A DNA stretch of 64,000 nt from Sinorhizobium numidicum (lineage in GTDB: Bacteria; Pseudomonadota; Alphaproteobacteria; Rhizobiales; Rhizobiaceae): assembly GCF_029892045.1 (NCBI RefSeq), contig NZ_CP120367.1, forward strand, positions 1,426,001-1,490,000, written 5' to 3'. The notes below the pieces were generated by a model that worked only from the letters and a program-made list of their open reading frames with translations, was not told the DNA's origin and did not search any database. Made by a program: the position numbers and the translations under genes. Numbering within the stretch: position 1 is the first letter of the stretch; each line of letters starts with the position of its first letter. Shown here one piece after another: positions 1 through 9,143 of the stretch.

Positions 1-189
1 CGCGGCTGAGGGTCAGCCATGGGACAACCGCACGGCGGCTTGAGAAATCGACAGCCTCGATGCGCAACGCACGTGATGGTCGGGCCGGCCATCGACTTAG
101 GCGCCAGCGAACCCGGCTGCGCGGCGGGAATCGTCGCGTCGGCCTCTCGCAATCGCCACCATCGCAACCTGCCTGCCCTCGCGGATGCG

Positions 190-930
190 CTAATCGGGAA
201 AACGATACTTGAAATGCTCGATTTCGGGGCCGAAAAGCCGCTCGATGCGTTCCCGGTCACCCGGTTTATAGTAGCTGCGAATATCGACCCTCCTTGGGCT
301 CGCCTTCGCTTTGATCAGAAAGCGCTCATCAAAACGCATGCCGAGTCTATCGCATATGATGCTTAGATCATCCGCGAGGCGCTCCTGCCGGCCCACGAAG
401 TCCACGACGATCTCGTCGTTCTTGGTGTAGAGCTGCCAGGATTCCCAATTAATGCGCTCCGTCTTGGCGGCACCTTCCTCGATCAAGCATAGCATTTGCG
501 AGAAGCTTGGGCGCGTTTCCGCCTTCCTGTAGTGCCAGTTGTAAACAGAAACGGCGCGCTCGAACGGGTTTCGCACAAAGCAGAATTTGAAATAGTGTTT
601 CCAGGCGGAGGGATCGAAGGCCTCGATCTCGCTTGCGCCTGAGTGGTCCCAGAGCTTGCCGGCAAAGCGCCGGCTGAGAGCGTCTCCGGCCAAGGGGTCG
701 AGCTTGCCGTTGCGAATGAGCGTTCGCGCGATCTCGAGGGGAGAGTGGTGGCGGAGGATGGCGGTTAATGCGAGGCGATTGGCTTTCGCTCCATTACCGA
801 GTGCATCCTTCCAAGACCCGAGCTGCAGGTCACGTGGTCCCAAATCGCGAGCAAGATAAGCGGCAATCGTGCTGCCGGCGTTTTTCGGCACGTGCACGAA
901 AATGAATTTATGGCGATGGGATATGATCAT
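190..930 (-). CDS. Sulfotransferase family protein
   Basis: A 246-residue protein of the PAPS-dependent sulfotransferase family (Sulfotransfer_2 type), predicted to transfer sulfate from PAPS to a carbohydrate or lipid acceptor. Near the N-terminus HVPKNAGST matches the 5'-phosphosulfate binding loop, and RNPFERAVSVYNW, about residues 120-132, matches the 3'-phosphate binding motif. No signal peptide or membrane segment is seen. The ATG at 930 was chosen because GGAGAA lies 9 nt upstream and the family fold begins there; the open frame continues 54 codons further upstream without family features. It is not in an operon here. In rhizobia such enzymes modify Nod factor, LPS or K-antigen, but the acceptor cannot be told from the sequence. 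Confidence 0.85.
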   Translation of the reverse strand: MIISHRHKFIFVHVPKNAGSTIAAYLARDLGPRDLQLGSWKDALGNGAKANRLALTAILRHHSPLEIARTLIRNGKLDPLAGDALSRRFAGKLWDHSGASEIEAFDPSAWKHYFKFCFVRNPFERAVSVYNWHYRKAETRPSFSQMLCLIEEGAAKTERINWESWQLYTKNDEIVVDFVGRQERLADDLSIICDRLGMRFDERFLIKAKASPRRVDIRSYYKPGDRERIERLFGPEIEHFKYRFPD

Positions 931-1216
931 TGCCTGCGTTTCTCCAAAATGGAGATGGAACCGGGCCAGACTCAAAAAACCATCGTGAGGCCGGCCGCTT
1001 TCGCGGTGCGACATGCGCAGCGGTTCGCCTTCATTGGGCGGAATAGATGGCAAAGCGATGTCAAGGCCCGCCACCTCCATGCCCTGCCACACATATTTGA
1101 TTGTCGGGGCTCAAAGACGGACGACGAAGGGACTGCTCATCGAATCCCGTTGCCCACCTAACTTCTTGCGCTGCATGTTGGCGCGGCGATTAGGCATCGT
1201 TTAGACTGTCGCAGCT

Positions 1217-1235
1217 ATCCTATATCGTATAGGAT
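1217..1235. promoter_or_regulatory. Palindromic operator upstream of the GntR gene
   Basis: A perfect inverted repeat, ATCCTATA-TCG-TATAGGAT (8-bp arms, 3-bp centre), lies about 60 bp before the chosen GntR start. Size and position suit autoregulation by a FadR/FCD-type GntR dimer. The rest of the 931-1293 gap holds nothing I recognise. Confidence 0.5.
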
Positions 1236-1293
1236 TGTGATGGAACGAAGCACCGTGCGAGCGAGTTGGACCTATCAGGGCACGAAAGACGGA

Positions 1294-1992
1294 ATGGACA
1301 TGATGTCGACCAAGCTCACCGCAGCACCGCCGGGCAGTACCCAAATCCAGCGCGCCAACAGCCTGACGGAGGATGTCTACGAGGCGATCTTCAACCAATT
1401 GGTGTCGCTCAAGATCCCGCCGGGTGCGCGTATTACGGTCGACAACCTCGTGAAGGAATTCAACGTTTCCCACACGCCAATCCGGGAGGCTCTCGGCCGG
1501 TTGGAAGGCGAGGGCCTGGTTGTAAAGCAGCATCTGGTCGGCTATCGCGCGGCGCCACAAATAACGCGCCGGCGGTTCGACGAGCTTTATCAGCTCCGCC
1601 TCCTGCTGGAGCCTGATGGCGCGGCGAAGGCGGCCACCGCCATGGACGCTGAAAAGCTTGCGATCCTACAGAAGGCCGCAGGCGTCATGGCGAAGCGCGG
1701 CCGCAAGGACGAACGCCTGCACTATGCCACCTTCGCCCGACAGGATGCGATTTTCCACGACCGCATCATGGAATTCGCCGGCAACGAACTCATTCGGGAA
1801 ATACTGAGTTTCCAGCACGCACACTTTCACATGTTCCGCCTCATGTTTCATTGGCGCGTCACCGAGGAGGCGCTGGACGAACACCAGGCCCTGCTCGACG
1901 CATTTGCCGCCGGCGACGCGGTCGGTGCTGCAAAGGCGATGCGACTGCATATCGAGCATTCGCGCGACCGGTTTCTGCCGGCCTTCGAATGA
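1294..1992 (+). CDS. GntR family transcriptional regulator, FCD type
   Basis: A 232-residue regulator of the FadR (FCD) branch of GntR. The N-terminal winged helix shows the usual pattern, with VKEFNVSHTPIREALGRLEGEGL as the recognition helix and wing entry (about residues 50-72). It is followed by an all-helical FCD ligand domain with metal-ligand-type His residues (FHDRIMEFAG, later LRLHIEHSRDR-like spacing). The ATG at 1294 gives the usual family length; GTG 1237 and ATG 1240 in the same frame would place the operator against the start codon. It stands alone, ahead of the DJ-1/PfpI gene on the same strand, with a 166-bp gap. Effector and targets are unknown. Confidence 0.85.
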   Translation: MDMMSTKLTAAPPGSTQIQRANSLTEDVYEAIFNQLVSLKIPPGARITVDNLVKEFNVSHTPIREALGRLEGEGLVVKQHLVGYRAAPQITRRRFDELYQLRLLLEPDGAAKAATAMDAEKLAILQKAAGVMAKRGRKDERLHYATFARQDAIFHDRIMEFAGNELIREILSFQHAHFHMFRLMFHWRVTEEALDEHQALLDAFAAGDAVGAAKAMRLHIEHSRDRFLPAFE

Positions 1993-2158
1993 GATTTCAA
2001 TCATGATCCTGGAGATGCGAGGCAGAAAAACCACAAATTTGGGCGCCTGAGGAGCGCACCGAAAGGACGGGTTTGCGGCCTCTCTGAAACGAGAAACCGA
2101 TCCATCCAGGCAGATGAGGAGTTCGTCTGCGGCTTTCAACAACGAGGAGGAGAAAACC

Positions 2159-2752
2159 ATGCCAGGCAAGAAAATTCTCATGCTGACCGGTGATTTCACC
2201 GAGGAATACGAAATCTTCGTCTTCCAACAGGCTATGGAGGCCGTCGGCCATACAGTCCACATCATCTGCCCGGACAAGAACGCCGGCGACATCCTGAAGA
2301 CGTCCTTGCACGACTTCGAGGGCGACCAGACTTACACCGAGAAACCCGGCCATAGCGTCGTCATCAACAAGACGTTTTCGGAAGCAGAGGCTCAGCTCGA
2401 CGAGTATCACGCCGTCTACTGCGCCGGCGGCCGCGGACCGGAATACATCCGCACTGACAAGCGCGTGCAGGCAATCGTGCGGCACTTCCACGAAAAGCGG
2501 AAGCCGATCTTCACGATCTGCCACGGCGTACAAATCCTGATCGCAGTCGAGGGTGTCGTGCGCGGCAAGAAGGTCGGCGCTCTGGGCGCCTGCGAGCCGG
2601 AAGTCACGCTGGCTGGCGGCACCTATATCGATCTCTCCCCGACCGAGGCCTATGTCGACGGCACGATGGTGTCAGCAAAGGGCTGGACGGCTCTTGCCGC
2701 CTTCATGCGGGAGTGCCTGAAAGTTCTCGGGACCGAGATCCACCACAAGTAA
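2159..2752 (+). CDS. DJ-1/PfpI family protein
   Basis: A 197-residue single-domain protein of the DJ-1/PfpI (class I glutamine amidotransferase-like) fold. The nucleophile elbow is FTICHGVQIL with the reactive Cys near residue 120, preceded by the Gly-rich CAGGRGPEYIR strand-turn. The N-terminal KILMLTGDFTEEYE supplies the conserved acidic residue. Members act as deglycase-like enzymes, isonitrile hydratases or chaperones, so no reaction is assigned. A strong site, GAGGAGGAG, precedes the ATG at 2159. The gene ends just before a long perfect hairpin shared with the convergent M24 gene. Confidence 0.85.
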   Translation: MPGKKILMLTGDFTEEYEIFVFQQAMEAVGHTVHIICPDKNAGDILKTSLHDFEGDQTYTEKPGHSVVINKTFSEAEAQLDEYHAVYCAGGRGPEYIRTDKRVQAIVRHFHEKRKPIFTICHGVQILIAVEGVVRGKKVGALGACEPEVTLAGGTYIDLSPTEAYVDGTMVSAKGWTALAAFMRECLKVLGTEIHHK

Positions 2753-2771
2753 TCCCGAAACAGGCTGCGAC

Positions 2772-2829
2772 CCCGGCACACTACAGCGCCGTGCGTCTGA
2801 AAAGACGCACGGCGCTGTAGTGTGCCGGG
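2772..2829. terminator. 27-bp perfect hairpin (half RIME) between convergent genes
   Basis: A perfect inverted repeat, 27-bp arms at 2772-2798 and 2803-2829, with loop GAAA. Its core, CTACAGCGCCGTGCGTCT, is the outer palindrome of the RIME copies elsewhere in the window, extended on both sides by CCCGGCACA. It sits between the ends of the DJ-1/PfpI and M24 genes and would fold in either transcript. It lacks a U-tract, so termination or 3'-end protection is inferred. Confidence 0.7.
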
Positions 2830-2859
2830 CTCTGTCTTTCGCAGCAGTCTCGCCGCCGG

Positions 2860-4047
2860 CTATGCCGCCCCGGGGTTCCAGCCGCGCCCTCTGTTGCCGA
2901 ACATCTCGTACCCGTCCTTGGTGATGGCGAGCGTGTCCTCGAGCTTGATGAAACCGCGCTTCGGGTGAAGCATCGTCGTCTCGACGGAAATGACCATGCC
3001 TGCCTCCAGAGGGCCATCCGCGTCCACGCCCTCATAGGCGACTGGGTGGTTCGTCATCAGGAAGGGTGCTTCGTGGCTGATGAGACCCATGCCGTGGCAG
3101 AAGAAGTCGGTAAAGGCGGCCGACGGCGAGCTTTTCAGCATCTTTTCCGCCGCCGCGATCATCTCACTGCCTGCTGCCCCGGCCTTGGCCTTGGCGAAGG
3201 CCGCCTGCTGGATCGCCTCGACTTCAGCTAGCAGGTCCTCGAGCTCCGCATCCGGCTCGCCGAGCACGCCCATGCGGCAAAGGTCACCGATATAGCCGTG
3301 ATAGTTGCCCCCGGAATCGATCGAAAGCACCTCGCCCTTCGCCCACGCCTGCGGCGAGGCCGCACGGTTGTGACTAGCGCCGAGGGTCAGCAGGCAATAC
3401 TCGAAGTGCAGCCCGCGATTGGTCTCCTCTCGCCTGAGCCGTTCAATGATCTCCGCCTTGGTAGATCCCTCCCGTGCCGCCGCGATCGTCGCGAGCATGG
3501 AGTCCGTGATGAGCTCGGAGGCGAGCTTGAGTTTTTCCAGTTCCTGCGGCGTCTTGATAGCGCGCAGTCGCTCGAGCGTGTGCGTCGCGTCCACGAAACG
3601 CGCACCTTCAAGGCGAGAAGCCAGCAGGTCCCGCGCATCGGAGGGCAGGAAGGGCGGCTCGATGCCTATGCGCGCACCCGCCTTACCGATCTTCTTCAGG
3701 TGCTCGACCGCGAGCGCTGCAGCGTCGAGCGTACCCCAGGTCGCCGCATGGACGGCGGGCGTCCAGAACGGGTTGTTCTGGTGTTCACCTCCCTCCATGC
3801 GGTTGCCAACATAGGCCGAGTGGTCGGGCGAGCCCTTCTCGTAAACGACGATCGGCAGATAGCGGCTGTGCCCGATCGCATCCATCGCGGCGAAGAAGAT
3901 GAATTTGTAGCCGCCCAGCAGGTACTGCGTATTGTGCTTGGAGGTGGCGAGCAGCACGTCGATGTCCGCCTCCTCCATGAGCCTGTCGAGTTTCGCCGTA
4001 TCGAAGGGCGGCTCCGCCGCCCGCGTTTTTCTAGGGCTGATATCCAC
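2860..4047 (-). CDS. M24 family metallopeptidase-like (Xaa-Pro aminopeptidase/creatinase fold)
   Basis: A 395-residue cytoplasmic protein with an N-terminal creatinase domain (about 1-165) and a C-terminal pita-bread domain. All five metal ligands of active M24 peptidases appear in order: Asp in LSIDSGG, Asp in YIGDLCRM, His in FFCHGMGLISHE, Glu in ISVETTM and Glu in IKLEDTLAI. It may be a dipeptidase, a prolidase or a creatinase-type amidinohydrolase. The GTG at 4047 was chosen for GGGAG 8 nt upstream; the upstream open frame overlaps the cupin gene in another frame. It is the last gene of the TetR-divergent operon, 34 bp after the cupin gene. Confidence 0.85.
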   Translation of the reverse strand: MDISPRKTRAAEPPFDTAKLDRLMEEADIDVLLATSKHNTQYLLGGYKFIFFAAMDAIGHSRYLPIVVYEKGSPDHSAYVGNRMEGGEHQNNPFWTPAVHAATWGTLDAAALAVEHLKKIGKAGARIGIEPPFLPSDARDLLASRLEGARFVDATHTLERLRAIKTPQELEKLKLASELITDSMLATIAAAREGSTKAEIIERLRREETNRGLHFEYCLLTLGASHNRAASPQAWAKGEVLSIDSGGNYHGYIGDLCRMGVLGEPDAELEDLLAEVEAIQQAAFAKAKAGAAGSEMIAAAEKMLKSSPSAAFTDFFCHGMGLISHEAPFLMTNHPVAYEGVDADGPLEAGMVISVETTMLHPKRGFIKLEDTLAITKDGYEMFGNRGRGWNPGAA

Positions 4048-4081
4048 GGATTTTCTCCCAGAAAGCTGTTGTCGCGCGCCC

Positions 4082-4495
4082 TCAGGCGCCAGGCGGGATT
4101 GGTCGGAAATCCGGCAGATCCCGAAGCGCGCGCTCGGGGCCGGCCGGTGAATAGACCACGAAAAGCTGCATCGGGCCGGGACCGGTGTTCTTCGTCGAAT
4201 GGAACCGGCTTTCCGGTACATAGATCGTGCAACCGGGCCCAACCTTCTGCGTCACCGGATTGGCGTTCTCGTCCTCCACCATCTGCTCGCCCTCGCCCGA
4301 GATGACGAAAATGATCTCTTCGGCGCCCGGATGATTGTGACGCGCATGCCCCTCGCCGCTCGGCAAATCCACCACACCACCCGAGAAGCGTTCGGCCCCG
4401 TTCACCTCCGGCGCGACTGTCAGCGCAAGCCGGCCCCAGTCGAAGCCGAAGCTGTCGACATCCTTCGGGTAGAGAAAATATTTGTCCTTTGCCAT
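4082..4495 (-). CDS. Cupin domain protein
   Basis: A 137-residue single cupin. Motif 1 is GHARHNHPGAEEIIFVISG (the two His and the Glu are metal ligands) and motif 2 is VPESRFHSTKN (third His). The metal site is therefore complete, and the protein could be an isomerase, dioxygenase or sensor subunit. A strong site, GGGAGGAGG, precedes the ATG at 4495. It lies 29 bp after the TIM-barrel gene and 34 bp before the M24 gene, in what looks like one operon. Substrate unknown. Confidence 0.8.
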   Translation of the reverse strand: MAKDKYFLYPKDVDSFGFDWGRLALTVAPEVNGAERFSGGVVDLPSGEGHARHNHPGAEEIIFVISGEGEQMVEDENANPVTQKVGPGCTIYVPESRFHSTKNTGPGPMQLFVVYSPAGPERALRDLPDFRPIPPGA

Positions 4496-4524
4496 GCCGC
4501 GGCCTCCTCCCGCATCTGCTCGCT

Positions 4525-5367
4525 TCAGACCACCGTACTGATGGCAAGCGCCTTGAAATCTTCCGTCTGCTTGCGGATCGCCACCTCTGCCGGCAGGCGC
4601 TCCATGGAACTTGCGCCATAAAAACCATTGCAGCCCGGGCAACGATCCAGGACGTAGCGTGCATCTTCCGGCATCGAGATCGGTCCACCGTGGCAAAGCA
4701 CGATGACGTCCTTCCGTACCGAGCATGCGGCCGCCGCCATCGCATCGATTTCCCTCACGCAGTCGTCGAGCGACATCGCGGAAGTGGCGCCGATCGCGCC
4801 CCCCGTGGTAACGCCCATATGAGCGACGACGATGTCGGCACCGGCCTTCGTCATCGCGATCGCTTCTTCCTCGTTGAAGACATAGGGTGTCGTCAGCAGG
4901 TCGAGCCGGTGGGCCTCAGCGATCATGTCCACCTCAAGACCGTAGCCCATGCCGGTCTCCTCGAAGCTCCGCCGCATCCGGCCGTCGAAGAGGCCAATGG
5001 TCGGGAAATTTTGTACGCCGGAAAAGCCCATGGCCTTCAGTTCCGTGAGAAATTGCGGCATGAACACGAATGGGTCAGTGCCGTTGACGCCGGCAAGTAC
5101 CGGTGTCGCCTTCACGACCGGCAGCACCTCCAGGGCCATTTCCTTCACGATCTCGTTGGCATTACCATAGGCGAGCAAGCCGGCCGCCGAGCCACGGCCC
5201 GCCATTCGGTAGCGGCCGGAATTGTAGATGATGATGAGGTCAATTCCGCCCGCCTCCTCGGCCTTGGCCGAAATCCCCGTTCCCGCGCCGCCGCCGACGA
5301 TCGGCTTGCCGGCCGCGATCATGCCATGGAGGTTTTCGAGAATGGTCTTGCGGGGGATTGCTGGCAT
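4525..5367 (-). CDS. TIM-barrel protein, phosphoenolpyruvate hydrolase-like
   Basis: A 280-residue TIM-barrel protein of the PEP-hydrolase-like family, which matches the C-terminal half of plant Tm-1. Visible hallmarks are [21 protein letters not shown] at the N-terminus, [31 protein letters not shown], the [10 protein letters not shown] strand and the C-terminal [11 protein letters not shown]. The ATG at 5367 lies 11 bp after the stop of the Tm-1-like ATP-binding gene. The two halves, fused in plants, are here separate and co-transcribed. Family members are of uncertain activity, so no reaction is claimed. The upstream open frame overlaps the previous gene and is ignored. Confidence 0.85.
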   Translation of the reverse strand: MPAIPRKTILENLHGMIAAGKPIVGGGAGTGISAKAEEAGGIDLIIIYNSGRYRMAGRGSAAGLLAYGNANEIVKEMALEVLPVVKATPVLAGVNGTDPFVFMPQFLTELKAMGFSGVQNFPTIGLFDGRMRRSFEETGMGYGLEVDMIAEAHRLDLLTTPYVFNEEEAIAMTKAGADIVVAHMGVTTGGAIGATSAMSLDDCVREIDAMAAAACSVRKDVIVLCHGGPISMPEDARYVLDRCPGCNGFYGASSMERLPAEVAIRKQTEDFKALAISTVV

Positions 5368-5378
5368 CGGTGTCTCTT

Positions 5379-6575
5379 TCAGGGGTTGGCGATGTCTCGG
5401 TAGGCCGCGACGGCGGCCTCGGCGAACTGCGGATCGTTGATGTGGAGCGGAATCCGGAGCACGCGGCGCGTGTCGGTTCTTTCGACGGTGGCTTCCAGCG
5501 CCTCGAAGAGCGCGGCATCCGCAGCGGGATCGAAGAAGGCGCCGCCCTCGATATCGAGCGCCGATACGCCTCTCTCCGGGATCAGTAAGCGGAGAGGGCC
5601 TTTGCAGACGTTGAGCTTTGCACCAATCCACCGTCCAACCGCGGCGCACTCCTCCGGGGTGGTGCGCATGAGCGTAACGTTCGGGTTATGGCGGTAGAAG
5701 AGGCGACCGGCATAACGCTCCGGCACCGTCTCGGGTGCCCAGAAGTTCACCATATCCGACGCCCCGACAGAGCCGACATAGGGCAGTTCGGTGCGCGCAA
5801 TTGCGCCGAAACGATCCTCCGTCGCCGGCAGCACGCCGCCAAAGAGAAGATCGCAGACCTCCGTCGTCGTAATGTCGAGCACACCGGAAAGAAGACCGCT
5901 GTCTGCAAGCTTCTCCATCGTGCGTCCGCCGGTGCCGGTGGCATGGAAGACCATACAGTCATGATCGGCCTTCAGTCGATCGACGATGGCAGTCACACAG
6001 GGCGTCGTCACGCCGAACATGGTAAGGCCGAGAGCGGGCTTCGAGGCCGTTTCCTTCGCCGGCCGGTTCGCCATCGCGGCAATCGCCTCGGCGGCGTTCT
6101 GCAGGATCACACGACTTAGGCGGTTGAGCCCGGCCATGTCGGTGACCGACGGCATCATGATGATGTCGGAGACGTCGACATAAGGTGCCACGTCGCCGGA
6201 GGCGAGCGTCGAGACCATGATCTTCGGTAGCCCGAGCGGCAACCTGCGCATGCCGGCGGTGATGATCGACGTCCCGCCGCCACCACCGATGCCCACCACG
6301 CCGGCGACGTCGTCCCGCGCGGGAAGAAAGCGCGCGAAGGCCTCGCCCATCGCGGCGACCGCCGTTCCCCGGTCGTCGCCGGAAAGCACCGCGGCAGCAC
6401 CGTCCGGATGCGCGGCGGCCACGATTTCGGCGGAGATGTCGACCATAACCGTCGGACGACGCGTGCCGACATCGACCAGAACGGGCCGGCCGCCCGCCGC
6501 CTCGACGCGGGCCGCAAGATAAGCGAGTTCCTCCCCCTTCGTGTCGGCCGTGCCGACGACGTAGATGTGCTTCAT
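5379..6575 (-). CDS. Tm-1-like ATP-binding domain protein (UPF0261)
   Basis: A 398-residue protein of the UPF0261/Tm-1-like ATP-binding family. The N-terminal [20 protein letters not shown], the Gly-rich [13 protein letters not shown] (about residues 95-107), [13 protein letters not shown] and the C-terminal [14 protein letters not shown] all fit the family. The ATG at 6575 follows GGGAGGAGAG. It is first in the operon leading to the TIM-barrel, cupin and M24 genes and is transcribed away from the TetR gene, whose likely operator is 82 bp upstream. Biochemical function of bacterial members is poorly established. The set suggests breakdown or modification of a small metabolite. Confidence 0.85.
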   Translation of the reverse strand: MKHIYVVGTADTKGEELAYLAARVEAAGGRPVLVDVGTRRPTVMVDISAEIVAAAHPDGAAAVLSGDDRGTAVAAMGEAFARFLPARDDVAGVVGIGGGGGTSIITAGMRRLPLGLPKIMVSTLASGDVAPYVDVSDIIMMPSVTDMAGLNRLSRVILQNAAEAIAAMANRPAKETASKPALGLTMFGVTTPCVTAIVDRLKADHDCMVFHATGTGGRTMEKLADSGLLSGVLDITTTEVCDLLFGGVLPATEDRFGAIARTELPYVGSVGASDMVNFWAPETVPERYAGRLFYRHNPNVTLMRTTPEECAAVGRWIGAKLNVCKGPLRLLIPERGVSALDIEGGAFFDPAADAALFEALEATVERTDTRRVLRIPLHINDPQFAEAAVAAYRDIANP

Positions 6576-6656
6576 CTCTCCTCCCTGGCGGCTCAGGCCC
6601 CCTCTGCCTTGAAAATCCGCCTCATCCCCGGCCGGTCTGCCGGCTCTTGCAAAATT

Positions 6657-6674
6657 ATGAGATGTACGTATCAT
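6657..6674. promoter_or_regulatory. TetR-type operator in divergent promoter
   Basis: An imperfect 18-bp palindrome, ATGAGATGTACGTATCAT, centred on GTAC with 7 of 9 positions paired. It lies 6 bp before the TetR start and 82 bp before the divergent Tm-1-like gene. Position and symmetry suggest that the TetR protein represses both directions. Confidence 0.55.
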
Positions 6675-6680
6675 AAAGAT

Positions 6681-7322
6681 ATGGATGTCTCACGTCAACA
6701 GAACGAATCCGCCGTACGCGCCGAACGCGGTCCCCGAGCCCGCACGCGCAAACTCATGCTGGAAACCGCCACACGGTTGATGCAGTCTGGTTTCACGCCC
6801 TCGGTGAGTGAGGTCGCGGAAGCCGCCGAAGTGTCGCGCGCCACGGCCTATCGGTACTTTCCGAGCCAGGCCGCGCTGGTTCATGCGGTGGTGGACGAGG
6901 CGCTCGGCCCGATCCTCGACTGGCGCTCCGAAGCGCCCGATGCGCTGACCCGAGTCGCCGATCTGCTGGCGACGGCCATGCCGCGCATCGACGAATTCGA
7001 GGCTACCTTCAAGGCTGCGCTCAAGCTCTCGCTTGACCAGTGGGCGCAGCGGCAGGCCGGTACGCTTGGCAACGAACCACGGCTCACGCGCGGCCACCGC
7101 GTCAATCTCCTGCGACAGGTCACCGTGCCGCTCGAAGGCAAGGTGTCCACCGAAGCCCGCGAGCAACTCGCTCAGGCGCTCTCGCTCGTCTTCGGTGTCG
7201 AGGTGTTGGTCGTCCTCAAGGACATCTGGGGCCTCACGGCCGAACGCGCGCAATCCGTCGCCGAATGGGCGGCGGCCGCCCTCGTCGAGGCGGCGATCCG
7301 CGAGGCGGAGAACGCGGCATGA
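6681..7322 (+). CDS. TetR/AcrR family transcriptional regulator
   Basis: A 213-residue TetR-type repressor. The helix-turn-helix is PSVSEVAEAAEVSRATAYRYF (about residues 38-58), preceded by the usual first helix RTRKLMLETATRLMQ; the remaining helical domain should bind the inducer. The ATG at 6681 begins the compact family-length protein, while the longer open frame runs back into the divergent gene. There is little Shine-Dalgarno complementarity, only an A/G-rich stretch TAAAGAT. It is divergent from the Tm-1-like/TIM-barrel/cupin/M24 operon and is its likely local regulator. Confidence 0.85.
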   Translation: MDVSRQQNESAVRAERGPRARTRKLMLETATRLMQSGFTPSVSEVAEAAEVSRATAYRYFPSQAALVHAVVDEALGPILDWRSEAPDALTRVADLLATAMPRIDEFEATFKAALKLSLDQWAQRQAGTLGNEPRLTRGHRVNLLRQVTVPLEGKVSTEAREQLAQALSLVFGVEVLVVLKDIWGLTAERAQSVAEWAAAALVEAAIREAENAA

Positions 7323-7353
7323 CATCGTGTAGTGTCCGATCAACGCATCAAAC

Positions 7354-7364
7354 TGGTTTGACCA
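7354..7364. promoter_or_regulatory. FCD/GntR-type operator, TGGTTTGACCA
   Basis: TGGT-TTG-ACCA inside the longer inverted repeat AACTGGTTTGACCAATT, close to the known FadR/PdhR-type operator pattern TGGTNNNACCA. It is about 315 bp before the importer operon. The other bases of the 7323-7679 gap hold a second site and a hairpin, listed separately, and no gene. Confidence 0.5.
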
Positions 7365-7529
7365 ATTCAGGTGATCCGCATTTACGGACGGAGGTCGAGA
7401 GCGGTCTTTCTTAATCAGAGTGTCGGAAAAGCATCCCGTGCAAGGTCTGCAATGATTGCGCAGATAAGTATTTCGAGCGCGACCTGGGGAAAAAGACGGG
7501 AAAATAGGGACCTTGACGCTCGTCCAATT

Positions 7530-7540
7530 TGGTACTACCA
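7530..7540. promoter_or_regulatory. FCD/GntR-type operator, TGGTACTACCA
   Basis: A second perfect TGGTNNNACCA site, 140 bp before the solute-binding protein start. It has the same pattern as sites at 7354, 17562 (one mismatch), 17715 (one mismatch) and 17738, which suggests a shared regulator. Confidence 0.5.
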
Positions 7541-7635
7541 GCTGAGTATTCAGCCTGTTCAGGCTTGACTGGGCATAAGGGTCGAGGAGGACCCGCCGCA
7601 GAAGCGCCAACCAGGAGGATTTGATAGGCGGACCG

Positions 7636-7651
7636 CCCGCCGCAAGGCGGG
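7636..7651 (+). promoter_or_regulatory. Leader hairpin before the importer operon
   Basis: CCCGCC-GCAA-GGCGGG, a 6-bp GC stem with a stable GNRA-type loop, 28 bp before the start codon. It could protect the mRNA 5' end or modulate initiation; only the structure is seen. Confidence 0.4.
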
Positions 7652-7679
7652 TATTGTGCATAAAAGGGGAGGAAATATT

Positions 7680-8987
7680 ATGCGCAAGACAGTGGCCGGC
7701 CTGATGGCCGGTATCGGTTTTATGTTTGCCTGCGGAACACCCGCGCAGTCGCAAGAACTGACGATTTTCTGGGCCGAATGGGACCCGGCAAACTATCTCC
7801 AGGAGCTTGTAAACGAATACGAGGCCGAGACCGGCGTGAAGGTCACGGTCGAAACGACCCCTTGGGCGGACTTCCAGACGAAGGCGTTTACCGAATTCAA
7901 CGCGAAGGGCTCGGCCTACGACATGGTCGTCGGCGACTCCCAGTGGATCGGGGCCGCATCGGAGGCCGGCCACTACGTCGACCTCACCGAGTTCTTCAAC
8001 AAGCACAAGCTAACCGAGGTGATGGCCCCCGCTACGGTCAAGTATTACGCGGAGTATCCTGCGAACTCCGGCAAGTACTGGTCGATCCCGGCCGAGGGCG
8101 ACGCGGTCGGCTGGTCCTACCGTAAGGATTGGTTCGAGGACCCGAAGGAGATGGAAGCCTTCAAGGCGAAGTATGGCTATGACCTCGCTCCGCCGAAGGA
8201 TTGGAAGCAACTGCGCGACATCGCCGAATTCTTCCATCGTCCGGACCAGAAGCGCTACGGCATCGCGATCTACACCGACAACTCCTATGACGGGCTCGTG
8301 ATGGGCGTAGAGAACGCCATCTTCTCTTTCGGCGGAGAGCTCGGCGACTACAGCACCTACAAGGTCGACGGGATCATCAACTCGGAGAAGAACGTCAAGG
8401 CTCTGGAGACCTACCGCGAGCTCTACGGCTTCACGCCTCCGGGCTGGGCGAAGAGCTTTTTCGTCGAGAACAACCAGGCGATCACCGAGAACCTGGCAGC
8501 GATGAGCATGAACTACTTCGCCTTCTTCCCAGCGCTGGTCAACGAGGCCTCGAACCCGAACGCGAAGGTCACCGGCTTCTTCGCCAACCCGGCCGGCCCG
8601 GATGGTCACCAGTATGCCGCGCTCGGCGGCCAAGGCATTTCCATCGTCTCCTATTCCGAAAACAAGGAAGAGGCGATGAAATTCCTCGAGTGGTTCATCA
8701 AGGACGAGACGCAGAAACGCTGGGCCGAACTCGGCGGTTACACGGCGAGCGCCAAGGTGCTGGAGTCGGAAGAGTTCCAGAATGCGACGCCCTATAACAA
8801 GGCCTTCTACGAGACGATGTTCAAGGTGAAGGACTTCTGGGCAACGCCGGAATATGCCGAGCTGCTCATCCAGATGAACCAGCGCATCTATCCCTACGTG
8901 ACCGCCGGCCAGGGCACGGCAAAGGAGGCGCTCGACGCTCTCGCTGAGGACTGGAACGCGACCTTCAAGAAGTACGGCCGCCACTAA
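7680..8987 (+). CDS. ABC transporter solute-binding protein, sugar family 1
   Basis: A 435-residue periplasmic binding protein. A signal peptide (MRKTVAGLMAGIGFMFACGT, cleavage expected near Ala-Gln-Ser-Gln at about residue 25) precedes a family 1 extracellular domain beginning ELTIFWAEWDPANYLQELV. The typical hinge and C-terminal ligand lobe include LGGQGISIVSYSENKEEA. The ATG at 7680 follows GGGGAGGAAA; an in-frame ATG 24 nt upstream lacks a site. It is first in a six-gene importer operon. The ligand is probably a sugar, polyol or sugar acid, judged only from neighbours. Confidence 0.9.
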   Translation: MRKTVAGLMAGIGFMFACGTPAQSQELTIFWAEWDPANYLQELVNEYEAETGVKVTVETTPWADFQTKAFTEFNAKGSAYDMVVGDSQWIGAASEAGHYVDLTEFFNKHKLTEVMAPATVKYYAEYPANSGKYWSIPAEGDAVGWSYRKDWFEDPKEMEAFKAKYGYDLAPPKDWKQLRDIAEFFHRPDQKRYGIAIYTDNSYDGLVMGVENAIFSFGGELGDYSTYKVDGIINSEKNVKALETYRELYGFTPPGWAKSFFVENNQAITENLAAMSMNYFAFFPALVNEASNPNAKVTGFFANPAGPDGHQYAALGGQGISIVSYSENKEEAMKFLEWFIKDETQKRWAELGGYTASAKVLESEEFQNATPYNKAFYETMFKVKDFWATPEYAELLIQMNQRIYPYVTAGQGTAKEALDALAEDWNATFKKYGRH

Positions 8988-9143
8988 CGGGTGATGAGAC
9001 CTCGCGGGAGGGGGCCCGGCTCCCTCCCCTTTTCTTCAACTCTGCACCGAATGGTGCTCGCGCGGACACGACGTCAGCGTCAGGCAATGCGCAACAGGAC
9101 ACCGCAACTGCGCCTAGCGCTGGGCTCTCGGAGGAGGAGCACA

